Assembly (NCBI RefSeq): GCF_900155685.1
Contig: NZ_LT732548.1
Coordinates: 3,363,100 to 3,427,099, forward strand
Direction of reading: 5' to 3'
Origin: Paenibacillus bouchesdurhonensis
GTDB lineage: Bacteria; Bacillota; Bacilli; Paenibacillales; Paenibacillaceae
Length of the DNA stretch: 64,000 bases
How positions within the stretch are numbered: the first letter of the stretch is position 1; every line of letters starts with the position of its first letter. Position numbers and translations under genes: made by a program. Below, piece by piece: positions 25,150 through 35,330 of the stretch. Under the pieces are notes generated by a model. That model searched no databases. It was not told where the DNA came from and was given only the letters and a program-made list of their open reading frames with translations.

Positions 25150-27237
25150 TTACTTAATGAATGCGTTAGGATCTATAATAAGAGCCACTTGTCCATCACC
25201 CAAAATTGTCGCTCCGGCAACGCCTTGAACTGGAGGCAAATATTTACCCAAGTTTTTGATGACAATCTCGCTTTGGCCGATGAAATCTTCCACTGTCAGG
25301 GCCGCTAAGCGGTCTCCCTTGCGGATAACAACAATTTCCGTTTCCTCTTCAGCATCCTCATCAAAATCAGCAACCTCGAACAGATTGGCTAAGGAAAGCA
25401 GCGGAATATGCGCGTCACGGTAAGGCACCATCGTATAGCCATGCACGCTGCGAATTTGCTTTCGTTGAATAATTCCCGTTTCGACGATCGATGAGAGAGG
25501 TATCGCATATTTCTCCGAGCCGACTTTGATCAGCATCGCGGAAATAATAGAAAGGGTCAACGGAAGCTGTACTGAGAACTTGGTTCCTTTGCCTAGCGTT
25601 GATGTTACGGAAACATCGCCGCTGAGCGATTCGATTTTGGAGCGCACCACATCCAGGCCCACTCCCCTTCCGGAAATGTCTGATATGACATCCGCCGTAC
25701 TAAAGCCTGCAGCGAACAGCAGCATGAATACCTGCTCGTCCGTCATTGCAGCGGCTTCGCTTTGCGTGACGATCCCGTTCTTGAGCGCTTTGCTGAGAAT
25801 TTTGTCGCGGTCAATCCCGCCGCCGTCATCCTCGATTTCGATGAACACATGGTTACCACTATGGAATGCACGGAGCTGGACGGTTCCTGTCTCCGGCTTA
25901 CCTGCCGCGATTCGTTGATCGGTTGGCTCTACACCATGGTCTACCGCATTTCTAAGCAAGTGTACGAGTGGATCCCCGATTTCATCGATGACTGTACGAT
26001 CCAGCTCGGTTTCTGCGCCAAGGATAACCAGATCAATTTTCTTATCCAGCGATTTGGCCACATCGCGAACCATCCGCGGAAAACGGCTGAATACCGTATC
26101 GATCGGAACCATGCGCAGCTTAAGGACTATATTCTGCAGATCACTGCCCACTCGGCTCATATGCTCCACAGTCTCTGTCAGGTCAGTGCTCTTGATCTCA
26201 TGAGCGAGTTGCTCCAGTCTCGAACGGTCAATCAACAATTCGCTGAGCAAATTCATAAGCACGTCGAGCCGTTCGATATCCACGCGTATGGTTCTGGAAG
26301 GCGCAGCTCCTCCACTGGTGCGGGAAGCGCCTTTGGCTTCCTGCGCTGCCGGCTTAGAGACCGGTTCGGCAGAAGCAGTCTTGTCGTCAGCTGGAGTTGG
26401 CGCGGCAGCAGCTGGCGCTTCGGCGATTCCAGCAGCTGCTTCCTTCACTCCGGAAGAAAGCTGATTCAGCGTCTCATGATCAAGCGGCATCACATCCGCC
26501 GATTCGATCTCAGAAAGATTCACGATCATGCTCTGAAGTTCTGTAGCTTCCTTCTGCGTTATGTAATACAGCGAGAAGCTGCGATCAAATTTCTCTTGCT
26601 CGATCTCTTGAACAGAAGGATGCGATTTAACAATTTCCCCGTAGTGCTCAAGCAGATCGAATACTAGATAAGCGCGTGCTGCTTTTAATTGGCAGTCTTG
26701 GCGAATGGCAACCTCGATGTACAATACTTTATGGCCTTCCGAAATCGATTGCTCTAGAACGGAATGCTGGAATTCGTCCAGTTGGATACCGTTGTTGATC
26801 GCTGCCGAAACCGGCGCTTGTTGCGCAGACGCGCCGCTGTCCGTCCCTCCAGGAACCTCACCGCGAACGATCGCCTGAAGTGAAGCAACGATAGATTGAA
26901 CATCTGCTTTGCCATCGCCGCCTTGCGTAATATCCTGAACCATCATTTGCAGGGCATCCAGACTTTTGAACAGCGTGTCAAAAATATGATCCTGCATTTT
27001 CAACTTATCATTGCGTACCAGATCAAGAACATTCTCCATCTGATGAGTCAGCGAGGATAAATCCTCGAAGCCCATCGTTGCAGCCATCCCTTTCAGGGTA
27101 TGTGCCGACCGGAAAATGATTTGCACAATTCCGATATCGTCAGGAGCTTTTTCTAGTTCTAGCATATTCTCGTTTAATGATTGCAAATGATCGTTGGACT
27201 CATCGATAAACATGGATAAATACTGATTCATGTCCAT
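25150..27237 (-). CDS. cheA: Chemotaxis histidine kinase CheA
   Basis: CheA autophosphorylates when receptors signal and passes phosphate to CheY and CheB. The 695-aa protein has P1 (Hpt) with His46 in RSAHTLKGMAATMG, a P2 domain (~165-250, VLYIEVAIRQDCQLKAARAY), an Ala/Pro-rich linker, the dimerisation domain (~310-370, IERLDVLMNLLSELLIDRSR), the ATPase with N-box LLRNAVDHGVEP, DDGGGIDRD and GRGVGLDVV, and a C-terminal CheW-like domain. ATG 27237 has GAGGTG upstream. Confidence 0.97.
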   Translation of the reverse strand: MDMNQYLSMFIDESNDHLQSLNENMLELEKAPDDIGIVQIIFRSAHTLKGMAATMGFEDLSSLTHQMENVLDLVRNDKLKMQDHIFDTLFKSLDALQMMVQDITQGGDGKADVQSIVASLQAIVRGEVPGGTDSGASAQQAPVSAAINNGIQLDEFQHSVLEQSISEGHKVLYIEVAIRQDCQLKAARAYLVFDLLEHYGEIVKSHPSVQEIEQEKFDRSFSLYYITQKEATELQSMIVNLSEIESADVMPLDHETLNQLSSGVKEAAAGIAEAPAAAAPTPADDKTASAEPVSKPAAQEAKGASRTSGGAAPSRTIRVDIERLDVLMNLLSELLIDRSRLEQLAHEIKSTDLTETVEHMSRVGSDLQNIVLKLRMVPIDTVFSRFPRMVRDVAKSLDKKIDLVILGAETELDRTVIDEIGDPLVHLLRNAVDHGVEPTDQRIAAGKPETGTVQLRAFHSGNHVFIEIEDDGGGIDRDKILSKALKNGIVTQSEAAAMTDEQVFMLLFAAGFSTADVISDISGRGVGLDVVRSKIESLSGDVSVTSTLGKGTKFSVQLPLTLSIISAMLIKVGSEKYAIPLSSIVETGIIQRKQIRSVHGYTMVPYRDAHIPLLSLANLFEVADFDEDAEEETEIVVIRKGDRLAALTVEDFIGQSEIVIKNLGKYLPPVQGVAGATILGDGQVALIIDPNAFIK

Positions 27238-27264
27238 GGTGAGGCACCTCCTCTAAGAGATTCC

Positions 27265-28716
27265 TTATTTCACTACTTGTACAAGCTTGGGGCCAATTTC
27301 TTGTAACGGTAAAACATGGCTTACACAATTCATTTCAATCGCTGATCGCGGCATGCCGTATACGACGCAAGTCTCTTCGCTTTCGGCAATAGTAGAAGTT
27401 ACTCCAGCCTCGTACAACTGTTTCATGGCTTTTGCCCCGTCACTGCCCATACCTGTTAAAAGCACAATATGCCTCTTCAGGGATTTTAGCGGCAGCAACG
27501 ACTCATACAACACCTCCACGGATGGTCGGTGACCGTTCCTCGGCCCCTGACTACTCAGGATTACCTTGTACCCATCTGCACCGTTGATGACACTCATATG
27601 AAATCCGCCAGGTGCGATATAGGCTGTACCCGGCAGCAGCCTCATTCCTTCTTCTGCCTCCACCACATGCAATGGACTCAGACTGTTTAACCGCTGAGCA
27701 AGTGACTTGGTAAAGTTCGGCGGCATGTGCTGCACGATCACGATAGGCGCCGGAAAGTTGCGAGGTATTTTCTCCAGCACAGCCTTTAATGCTCTAGGCC
27801 CGCCCGTTGATGTGCCGATGGCGACAATATCTGTAAAATCCGTTCTGCTGTTTCCTAGGTTCAATTTCCCTTGATTTTGTGGTGGTGCCGTTATTGAAGT
27901 ACCTGACTCTCCTTCAGAAGATGCATTCGATCTCGCAACACTTTTCTTCGAACCTAGAAGCTTTGCGGCTCCTTGATCCGGGGTTATCGAGCTGCTTCTT
28001 CGTTGTTCCAGACTATTAGCTTTAGCCGACTCGAATATTGGCGATTCGACTGCTGATTCCTTATTTGCCGGTTCAACGCTTGTTCTATTTAAAGAATCCA
28101 GCTTAGCGCGTCCCATTTTTGCGGACTGGTCACGAATTGGCGCCGGCATCCCTTGATTTATTCCTCGGCTAGTCGCCCCTCGTTCGCGCTTAGGATTACT
28201 CGGTGCTTTTCTCAAATCGGCATCCGCTGTCCGCGGCGAATTATCCTTGATCCCCGGCCGCGAAGATTGCGCGACTTCGATCTGTATTGCGGACTCCCTT
28301 GCGGCTTTACGCTCTTTCATCAGCATAGCCGTTCGAATCTGTTCATGGAGCTCGCGTCTCACCTGCCCGATGTCATGCGTATTCGTAGATGCGGATGGCT
28401 TGCGAATGAAATCGAAGGCGCCAAGCTCCAATGCCATGATCGTCTCCCGCATGCCCTGCTCATTAATTCCAGATAGCATAATGACAGGAAGCGGATGACG
28501 TTCCATTATGATTTTCAGAGCATCCAAACCGTTCAGCTCCGGCATTTCCACATCCATTGTGACCAAATCCGGTGATAGTACAGCAATTTGTTCAATGGCC
28601 TCGCGCCCATTCCGAGCAGTGCCGATTACTTTGAATGCGGGATCCTGCTCAATTAAGTCTGACACGATCTTCCTCATAAAAGCAGAATCATCAACCACCA
28701 TAATTCGGTAAGCCAT
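27265..28716 (-). CDS. cheB: Chemotaxis methylesterase CheB with a very long linker
   Basis: CheB removes methyl groups from (and deamidates) chemoreceptors and is activated by phosphorylation from CheA-P. The receiver domain (~1-122) has Asp55 and the K106 region; the methylesterase domain (~292-483) has Ser303 in GTSTGGPRAL, His330 in QHMPPNF and Asp426 in TGMGSDGA, with the normal spacing. At 483 aa it is more than 100 residues longer than usual (~350-360): the linker (~130-290) is polar, rich in Ser, Lys, Arg, Ala and probably disordered. It lies between flhG and cheA. Confidence 0.96.
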   Translation of the reverse strand: MAYRIMVVDDSAFMRKIVSDLIEQDPAFKVIGTARNGREAIEQIAVLSPDLVTMDVEMPELNGLDALKIIMERHPLPVIMLSGINEQGMRETIMALELGAFDFIRKPSASTNTHDIGQVRRELHEQIRTAMLMKERKAARESAIQIEVAQSSRPGIKDNSPRTADADLRKAPSNPKRERGATSRGINQGMPAPIRDQSAKMGRAKLDSLNRTSVEPANKESAVESPIFESAKANSLEQRRSSSITPDQGAAKLLGSKKSVARSNASSEGESGTSITAPPQNQGKLNLGNSRTDFTDIVAIGTSTGGPRALKAVLEKIPRNFPAPIVIVQHMPPNFTKSLAQRLNSLSPLHVVEAEEGMRLLPGTAYIAPGGFHMSVINGADGYKVILSSQGPRNGHRPSVEVLYESLLPLKSLKRHIVLLTGMGSDGAKAMKQLYEAGVTSTIAESEETCVVYGMPRSAIEMNCVSHVLPLQEIGPKLVQVVK

Positions 28717-28744
28717 CGTCCCACCCCTGTTCCTTAATACAGAA

Positions 28745-29635
28745 TCATTTTGTGCGTTTTAGCCATCTGTGCATAAATCCTTTGATTCCTGTCAAGGTAT
28801 CCTTTTGCCCCACCTGTGGAACTTCTAAAAATTTCATAGCCAAACGTTGAATATCACGTGCAGCTGCACAGCTAGGAAATGCGGTTGAAAATGGGATTTG
28901 TTTCTTCACCGCCTGCATGACATGAGGATCATCATGGATATGTCCAAGCATTGGAATTTCCATATCGAGAAAACGTTTGGCTACTAGAGACAGCTTATCG
29001 GTAACCTGCTGTGCCTCCTGCTGATTCGAAACGCGGTTAATGACTAGCCGAAACGGTACTTCCTGCTCCATGCCGTGAACGACTTTGATTAAAGCGTAAG
29101 CATCAGTGATCGATGTCGGTTCAGGCGTTGTTACTACAATGCATTCATCGGCTGCGGTAATAAATTTGACGGTTTCTTTGGACAAGCCTGCACCCGTATC
29201 GAAAATGATATAATCCATCTTCTCTGAAATATCTTCGATTTGGGATGTAAAATAGTTCAGATCGGATTCCGATAAAGTAAACAAGTCCGCCATTCCCGAT
29301 CCGCCTGCAATGAAGGGCAAACCGTTTGACCCAAGCTCGATGATCTCCTCTAGATTTCTCTCGCCTTTTAACAAATGATATAAGTTGTATCTTGCTCGAA
29401 CGCCCATAAGCACATCGATATTCGCCATGCCGATATCTGCATCAAAGATAAGCACTTTGCGGCCCAGCGTTTTTAGAGCAAGGGCAAAATTCAATGTGAA
29501 GTTAGATTTCCCGACCCCGCCCTTGCCGCTGCTTACGGTCAGCACGCGGGCTGAGTGGGCTTTGGATGCCTGCCTATCAGGCGAACCTTCCAGCTTCGAA
29601 ACAAGTCGTCTAAGAGATTGGGCCTGATCATTCAT
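28745..29635 (-). CDS. flhG: MinD-like ATPase FlhG (YlxH)
   Basis: FlhG controls flagellar number and position with FlhF. The 296-aa protein has the deviant Walker A SSGKGGVGKSNF, the DADIGMANID Walker A' segment and IIFDTGAGLS. Its N-terminus, NDQAQSLRRLV, is the DQAxxLR helix that stimulates FlhF GTP hydrolysis in studied homologues. It overlaps flhF by 4 bases (ATGA type). Confidence 0.96.
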   Translation of the reverse strand: MNDQAQSLRRLVSKLEGSPDRQASKAHSARVLTVSSGKGGVGKSNFTLNFALALKTLGRKVLIFDADIGMANIDVLMGVRARYNLYHLLKGERNLEEIIELGSNGLPFIAGGSGMADLFTLSESDLNYFTSQIEDISEKMDYIIFDTGAGLSKETVKFITAADECIVVTTPEPTSITDAYALIKVVHGMEQEVPFRLVINRVSNQQEAQQVTDKLSLVAKRFLDMEIPMLGHIHDDPHVMQAVKKQIPFSTAFPSCAAARDIQRLAMKFLEVPQVGQKDTLTGIKGFMHRWLKRTK

Positions 29636-31020
29636 GTCCGATTAGCTCCTAGGAGCATATTTGTGAACAGATCATTATTCGCAGTCAGCAAATCATCGGG
29701 TACATTTTGACCGTTAGTTACATACGATACCTGCAAGGGATACTCATGCAGCAAGTTATAAATAGGTCCTACGCTTTGCGTTTCATCTAGCTTCGTAAAT
29801 ATCACCTTCTGGATGCCGTATTTGCTGAAGTGCTCGGTAATTTTCTTCATATCCCGACTTTTGGAAGTTAAGCTAAGCACTAAATAAGTTTCGCTTTGTT
29901 CTGTAGGGCTTAGCAGGCTGTGCAGCTCTGCCACATATAGCTCATTGAGATAATTCCTACCTGCCGTGTCCATCAGAATCAAATCACAATGCTGCAACCG
30001 CTGCATAGCTCTCTGCACATCGCCTGGAGATTGGACAACCTCTAGCGGTACATTCAAGATTGAAGCATAGGTGCGCAACTGTTCAATTGCCGAAATGCGA
30101 TACGTATCCGCCGTTATAAATCCGACCTTTTTGCGGAGGCGAAAAATTTGATCTGCAGCAAGCTTAGCTATAGTTGTCGTTTTACCGACCCCCGTTGGTC
30201 CGACAATATAAACCACTTTAGTTCCGTCTTGAATGCCGTTTCCGATGCGGCCCTCCATGAATGACTCCGCGCTCGTTCTTACTGAGGAGATCAGCTCCTC
30301 ACCGCTCATCGTCTTCTCGCCGTTCTCCCACAGTTTATAGGTGTCGTCAATCCATAGATCGACGAGTTCGTCGTTCACCTCTTGCTCCACGAGCCGCTCT
30401 TTCACTTCGTTCAGAGGTTCAGGCAGTTCGGGCAGACCCTCCTGGAAGCGGGCGAGCTTAGACATGAGCATCTTCATCTGCTCTATTTCTATGAACAGTC
30501 GATCTTCCCTGGCATGGTTTGTTTGCACTGGCGGGGTGCTAATTTGCTCCTTCTCGCTTACGGCGCTAAGCTTCGCTGAGTCAGCGTTCTGCGTCAACAA
30601 TGGATTGCGTTCATCTCTCGATAGAGAGAGGTCTTCCTTGGCGGCAGCAAGCACAGCCGCCGACAACCGATTGTCCTCTAAAATTTCCTCTTTCTCCATA
30701 GTTATGGAAGGCTGTGAGTTGTTCGTACCCTGCGACATCATCAACGTGGATTTGCGATAAGCCTGCGGTACAGCTTGGGGTGCAATCGACGGAATCGAGG
30801 GAGCAGGAACGACGGGCCGAGAAGGTTTCCCTTTCGGCACTATAGACTCCTTGCTTTCAGATGCAGCAATGACCTCAATCTTTTTCTTATGAAACATGCC
30901 TAGAAATCCGCCGATTTTTAGCTCCTTTGTGCTTAGAATAACGGCATCTTTTCCAAGTTCATCGCGAATTTTCTGCATCGCATCAGGCATTGTGTCGACG
31001 ATATACCGTTTTACTCTCAT
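29632..31020 (-). CDS. flhF: SRP-type GTPase FlhF
   Basis: FlhF marks the site of flagellar assembly and dimerises on GTP binding. The 462-aa protein has a basic N-terminal region (~1-60), a poorly conserved middle (B domain, ~65-190), the N domain, and the G domain with [48 protein letters not shown] and TKLDET motifs. It overlaps flhA by 4 bases and flhG by 4 bases. Confidence 0.97.
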   Translation of the reverse strand: MRVKRYIVDTMPDAMQKIRDELGKDAVILSTKELKIGGFLGMFHKKKIEVIAASESKESIVPKGKPSRPVVPAPSIPSIAPQAVPQAYRKSTLMMSQGTNNSQPSITMEKEEILEDNRLSAAVLAAAKEDLSLSRDERNPLLTQNADSAKLSAVSEKEQISTPPVQTNHAREDRLFIEIEQMKMLMSKLARFQEGLPELPEPLNEVKERLVEQEVNDELVDLWIDDTYKLWENGEKTMSGEELISSVRTSAESFMEGRIGNGIQDGTKVVYIVGPTGVGKTTTIAKLAADQIFRLRKKVGFITADTYRISAIEQLRTYASILNVPLEVVQSPGDVQRAMQRLQHCDLILMDTAGRNYLNELYVAELHSLLSPTEQSETYLVLSLTSKSRDMKKITEHFSKYGIQKVIFTKLDETQSVGPIYNLLHEYPLQVSYVTNGQNVPDDLLTANNDLFTNMLLGANRT

Positions 31021-33053
31021 AAGTTCACCACTCCGACACTCTGAATTTCGACATTCGGCTCTAGCTCACTATAGGACAGTACAGGGATGTCTTGCATCGT
31101 CCGCTCGATCACCTGTCGTAAATACATGCGGATCGTCGGTGACGTCAGGACAATCGGCTGCTGTCCGGATTGAATCAGCCGGTTGATTTGCTCCGTCAGT
31201 TTCTGGTAGACCGTTTGAGTAGAGGCTGGATCAAGGGCTAAGTAACTGCCCTGGTCGGTCTGCTGTACACTCTCGGCAATTTTCTTCTCGAGCGTAGGAC
31301 CTACTGTAATGACCCTCATCGTCTCGCCTTGCTGCGTGTATTGCTGCGTAATTTGTCTGGACAACGCCTGCCGTACATATTCGGTCAATACGTCAGGATC
31401 CTTCGTATACGTACCGTAATCGGCGAGCGTCTCAAAAATGGTCACCATATCGCGAATGGATATTTTCTCACGCAGCAACTTGGCCAACACTTTCTGCACA
31501 TCTCCGATAGAAAGGACGGAAGGGATAAGCTCATCGACAAGAACGGCGTAATTGTCTCTAAGATTATCGACAAGCGTCTTCGTCTCTTGTCTGCCCAGAA
31601 GCTCATGGGCATGCTTCTTGATCATTTCAGTAAGATGAGTAGCAACAACGGATGGCGGATCTACTACGGTATAGCCTGATAACTCCGCCCGGTCTTTGGT
31701 TGATTCATCAATCCAAAGCGCCGGTAATCCAAAGGCAGGCTCCTGGGTCTCTATACCCGTAATCGAATCATCATCCATCCCAGGACTCATTGCCAAATAG
31801 TGATTAAGTAGTAATTCACCACCGCCAACGATATTTCCTTTAATTTTGATCACATATTCATTCGGTTTTAGTTGAATATTGTCGCGAATACGAATAACGG
31901 GTACTACAAGCCCCATTTCCAGGGCACATTGCCGTCGAATCATAATGATTCTGTCTAGTAAATCCCCACCTTGTCCGGTATCCGCAAGCGGGATCAAGCC
32001 ATATCCGAATTCAAATTCAATAGGGTCGACCTGCAGCAGATTGATAACACTTTCTGGACTGCGAACCTCTTCGATTTGCTGCTCCTCCTCTTCCTGCTCC
32101 TGTTCGATTTGACGGCGATCCAGATTTTTCTGCATCCTGTAGGCCGCAAAGATTAACATTCCAGCAAAGGGCAACGTCGTAATTGGCCCGATAGGTGTGA
32201 ATAGTCCCAATAGGGCTATGGTTCCAGCAACAATATATACCAGCTTAGGATAAGAGAATAGCTGACCTGTAATATCCTCGGCCAAATTCCCTTCCGACGA
32301 AGCCCGGGTAACGATAAGACCCGCTGCCGTCGAAATTAAAAGGGCTGGAATCTGGCTGACAAGCCCGTCCCCAATCGTAAGCAATGAATAAGTAGAAAGC
32401 GCCTCTTGGAATGGCATGCCATGAATCGACATTCCAATAATAAAGCCGCCGATTAGGTTGATGAGGAGAATAATAATACTAGCAATGGCGTCACCTTTGA
32501 CGAACTTGCTCGCCCCGTCCATAGCTCCATAGAAATCCGACTCTCTTTCGATCTTGCGCCGGCGATCCCTAGCCTGCTGTTCGTTAATCAAACCGGCATT
32601 CAAATCAGCATCGATACTCATTTGCTTACCAGGCATCGCATCCAAGGTGAAGCGTGCCGCGACTTCCGCTACGCGCTCTGAGCCCTTCGTAATAACGATA
32701 AATTGAACGACAACTAGAATAAGGAATACGATAAATCCGACAACTGGCTGGCCCTGAGATACCCAAGTTCCAAATGTCGCAACGACGTCCCCAGCTTCCG
32801 CCTGCCCTAGAATCAGCTTCGTTGTCGATACGTTCAACGCTAGCCGGAACAAGGTGGTTATGAGGAGCATTGCCGGGAAGATGGAGAACTGCAATGCTTC
32901 CTTCGTATTCATTGCAACAAGCAGGATCATAAGCGCGATGGATATATTGATAATGAGAAGAATATCCAGCAGCCAAGTCGGGATCGGAAGAATCATTAAT
33001 AGAACGATGCCGATAATTCCTATAAGTACAAGTAAATCTTTAGCCTTCTTCAT
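31017..33053 (-). CDS. flhA: Flagellar export gate protein FlhA
   Basis: FlhA is the major export gate of the flagellar type III system and couples it to proton flow. The 678-aa protein has about eight membrane segments in the N-terminal half, the FHIPEP-type signature (LNAGLINEQQARDRRRKIER, ESDFYGAMDGASKFVKGDAI), and a large cytoplasmic C-terminal domain (~340-678) forming the export ring. The open frame begins at ATG 33077, but ATG 33053 has GGAGG 7 bases upstream and gives the usual N-terminus MKKAKDLLVLIGIIGIVLL. Confidence 0.97.
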   Translation of the reverse strand: MKKAKDLLVLIGIIGIVLLMILPIPTWLLDILLIINISIALMILLVAMNTKEALQFSIFPAMLLITTLFRLALNVSTTKLILGQAEAGDVVATFGTWVSQGQPVVGFIVFLILVVVQFIVITKGSERVAEVAARFTLDAMPGKQMSIDADLNAGLINEQQARDRRRKIERESDFYGAMDGASKFVKGDAIASIIILLINLIGGFIIGMSIHGMPFQEALSTYSLLTIGDGLVSQIPALLISTAAGLIVTRASSEGNLAEDITGQLFSYPKLVYIVAGTIALLGLFTPIGPITTLPFAGMLIFAAYRMQKNLDRRQIEQEQEEEEQQIEEVRSPESVINLLQVDPIEFEFGYGLIPLADTGQGGDLLDRIIMIRRQCALEMGLVVPVIRIRDNIQLKPNEYVIKIKGNIVGGGELLLNHYLAMSPGMDDDSITGIETQEPAFGLPALWIDESTKDRAELSGYTVVDPPSVVATHLTEMIKKHAHELLGRQETKTLVDNLRDNYAVLVDELIPSVLSIGDVQKVLAKLLREKISIRDMVTIFETLADYGTYTKDPDVLTEYVRQALSRQITQQYTQQGETMRVITVGPTLEKKIAESVQQTDQGSYLALDPASTQTVYQKLTEQINRLIQSGQQPIVLTSPTIRMYLRQVIERTMQDIPVLSYSELEPNVEIQSVGVVNL

Positions 33054-33076
33054 GGCTCCGCCTCCGATCCCGTCCA

Positions 33077-34165
33077 TTATTTACTCTTACCTTTCATTCT
33101 ATATACGTAAGCCAGCACTTCGGCTACGGCTTGAAACAAATCTGCAGGAATCGAATCCCCGATTTCCGCTCTTTGGAACAATGCACGCGCCAGCGGCTTG
33201 TTTTCCATAATAATAACGCCGTGTTCCTTAGCGATTTCTCGAATACGGAGAGCGACGTAATCCTGACCCTTGGCAACGACTTGTGGGGCCTCCATTTCTG
33301 AGCCCTCATATTTCAGGGCAACGGCAAAATGGGTCGGGTTTGTAATGATAACATCCGCTTTAGGTACTTCCTGCATCATACGCTGCAGCGCCATACGGCG
33401 CTGTCTTTCACGTATTTTACCTTTGATCAGCGGATCGCCTTCCATTTTCTTGTACTCGTCCTTGATGTCCTGTTTCGACATTCTTAAATTTTTCTCGTGA
33501 TCATACTTTTGATACAAATAATCGAGAACCGACAGTACAAACAACGCTGCACCAATCTTTAATCCCAAGTTCATCGTTAGTTTCGATGTAAAATAAAATG
33601 CGTCCTCAATCGTAACATGTCCTAAGGAAGCTATATTGCCTCGTTCCCCCCAAATCGTCGAATAAACCAAGTAACCAATGATTGTTAATTTGAGCAGGGA
33701 TTTCAGAAACTCAACTAACGAACGCATGGAGAAAATTCTTTTGAAACCTTCAATAGGATTCAGTTTTTTAATTTGCATTTTTAACGGTTCACCCGTTAGA
33801 AGAAAGCCAACCTGTGCGTAGTTCGCTACGGCGGCCATGACGACGATAACAAGAAGTACGGGAGCCAATAACAACAAAATCTGAACCGCATAGTCTCCAA
33901 ACATCGTCATCACATTTTCCTGTGTAACGTCCATGTTCAACCGGTGAAAATACACGTCAGAAAAAAGTGCAATCAGTCGTTCCTTCATATATCCCCCGAA
34001 CATTAACAGGCTTAAAAATGCGGATAGCAACACGACTGAGCCTGATAAGTCCTGACTTTTGGCAACTTGGCCTTTCTTCCGGGCGTCCTGCCGTTTCTTA
34101 GGCGTGGCCTTCTCTGTTTTCTCACCGGCAAACAACTGCAGATCCAGCGCATACCGGAACGACAT
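33077..34165 (-). CDS. flhB: Flagellar export switch protein FlhB
   Basis: FlhB is part of the export gate and switches export from rod/hook to filament substrates. The 362-aa protein has four membrane segments (~45-210) and a cytoplasmic domain with the autocleavage motif N276-P277-T-H followed by FAVALKYEG. GEKTEKATPKKRQDARKKGQ near the N-terminus is the conserved cytoplasmic start. A second copy of only the C-terminal domain is encoded at 63053-63364. Confidence 0.97.
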   Translation of the reverse strand: MSFRYALDLQLFAGEKTEKATPKKRQDARKKGQVAKSQDLSGSVVLLSAFLSLLMFGGYMKERLIALFSDVYFHRLNMDVTQENVMTMFGDYAVQILLLLAPVLLVIVVMAAVANYAQVGFLLTGEPLKMQIKKLNPIEGFKRIFSMRSLVEFLKSLLKLTIIGYLVYSTIWGERGNIASLGHVTIEDAFYFTSKLTMNLGLKIGAALFVLSVLDYLYQKYDHEKNLRMSKQDIKDEYKKMEGDPLIKGKIRERQRRMALQRMMQEVPKADVIITNPTHFAVALKYEGSEMEAPQVVAKGQDYVALRIREIAKEHGVIIMENKPLARALFQRAEIGDSIPADLFQAVAEVLAYVYRMKGKSK

Positions 34166-34180
34166 AACGATCCCCCTATC

Positions 34181-34969
34181 TTACTTCGGCCTTTCCCCGA
34201 TCGTACCGAACAAATTATGCAGCGATTTGAACAACACATGAAACAAATTCTCAAACGCATAAATAAAGCTGGGAACTAGCAAAAGCAGCATCGCTAATCC
34301 AACCAAAATTTTGAGCGGTATCCCGATCACAAAGACGTTGAATTGGGGAGCCGTTCGAGCCAAAAAACCAAGCGCCACATCGGTTATAAACAAAGCAACA
34401 ACCAGAGGTGCTGCTAGTTGGAATGATAGCAGGAACGCTTGACTAAATGTTCTAGCCAGAAATTCGGCAATATTTCCATGATATATTCTCTGGAACAATT
34501 CATTGGACAACGGCATCCAGTTATAACTGCGGATGACCGCATCCAGTAGATAGTAATGACCATTCATCGATAGGAATAGTAAGGTAGCAATAATATACTT
34601 GAAATTACCAAGCACCGGTGCTGATGCACCAGTCATGGGATCGATGACGTTAACGATCCCAAACCCCATCTGAATGTCGATAAAGGATCCTGCCATCTGA
34701 ATAACCGTAAATAATAGGAGCGCGACATATCCCATCAGCAATCCGATCAGCAATTCGCGAATAACGTATAGAAGATAGCTGAGATCTGTCGGAAGAGCAT
34801 GATTGACACCTTGAATGATTACAATCAATAAAGCAATCGCAGCCGACAAGCCGATCTTGAATGTGTTAGGAACACCGCGTGATGAAAATATCGGTGCAAC
34901 TACAAAAAACGCAGTCATTCGACAAAAAATGAGTAAAAAAACTGAAATTCCTTGCAACAAAGTCTCCAT
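34181..34969 (-). CDS. fliR: Flagellar export gate protein FliR
   Basis: FliR forms, with FliP and FliQ, the helical export channel. The 262-aa protein has about six membrane segments, with the conserved FCRMTAFFVVAPIFSSRGVP start and NGHYYLLDAVIRSY in the middle. It lies between fliQ (12 bases) and flhB (15 bases). Confidence 0.96.
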   Translation of the reverse strand: METLLQGISVFLLIFCRMTAFFVVAPIFSSRGVPNTFKIGLSAAIALLIVIIQGVNHALPTDLSYLLYVIRELLIGLLMGYVALLLFTVIQMAGSFIDIQMGFGIVNVIDPMTGASAPVLGNFKYIIATLLFLSMNGHYYLLDAVIRSYNWMPLSNELFQRIYHGNIAEFLARTFSQAFLLSFQLAAPLVVALFITDVALGFLARTAPQFNVFVIGIPLKILVGLAMLLLLVPSFIYAFENLFHVLFKSLHNLFGTIGERPK

Positions 34970-34981
34970 AATCTTTTACGC

Positions 34982-35251
34982 CTAACCGATATAATTAGAA
35001 AGATTGTTTAAAATGCCGTAGGTAAAATCAACCATAGTCGTCAAAATCCAGGGCCCAAATAGCAGCAGGGCAAGTAAGACGGCGATTATTTTAGGAACGA
35101 ATGCAAGCGTCTGTTCCTGGATTTGAGTCGTCGCCTGGAATATACTCACTATTAGCCCGACCGACAAGCCAATGACTAACATCGGCGCACTCACCTTTAG
35201 AACGGTATAAACCGCCTGTCCGGCCAACCCGACTATAAAATCCGTATTCAT
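34982..35251 (-). CDS. fliQ: Flagellar export gate protein FliQ
   Basis: An 89-aa, two-helix membrane protein: MNTDFIVGLAGQAVYTVLKV, then VGLIVSIFQATTQIQEQTLA and FVPKIIAVLLALLLFGPWI. These are typical of FliQ. ATG 35251 is preceded by GGGGGAAG; an in-frame start at 35278 would add nine residues and lacks a good ribosome site. Confidence 0.96.
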   Translation of the reverse strand: MNTDFIVGLAGQAVYTVLKVSAPMLVIGLSVGLIVSIFQATTQIQEQTLAFVPKIIAVLLALLLFGPWILTTMVDFTYGILNNLSNYIG

Positions 35252-35330
35252 CCGTCTTCCCCCTATATTTGATGTCATCTATTCCTTGTTATGGGCCGGA
35301 ATTCGGGACGCTAGCTTCGCCGCATTCCGG

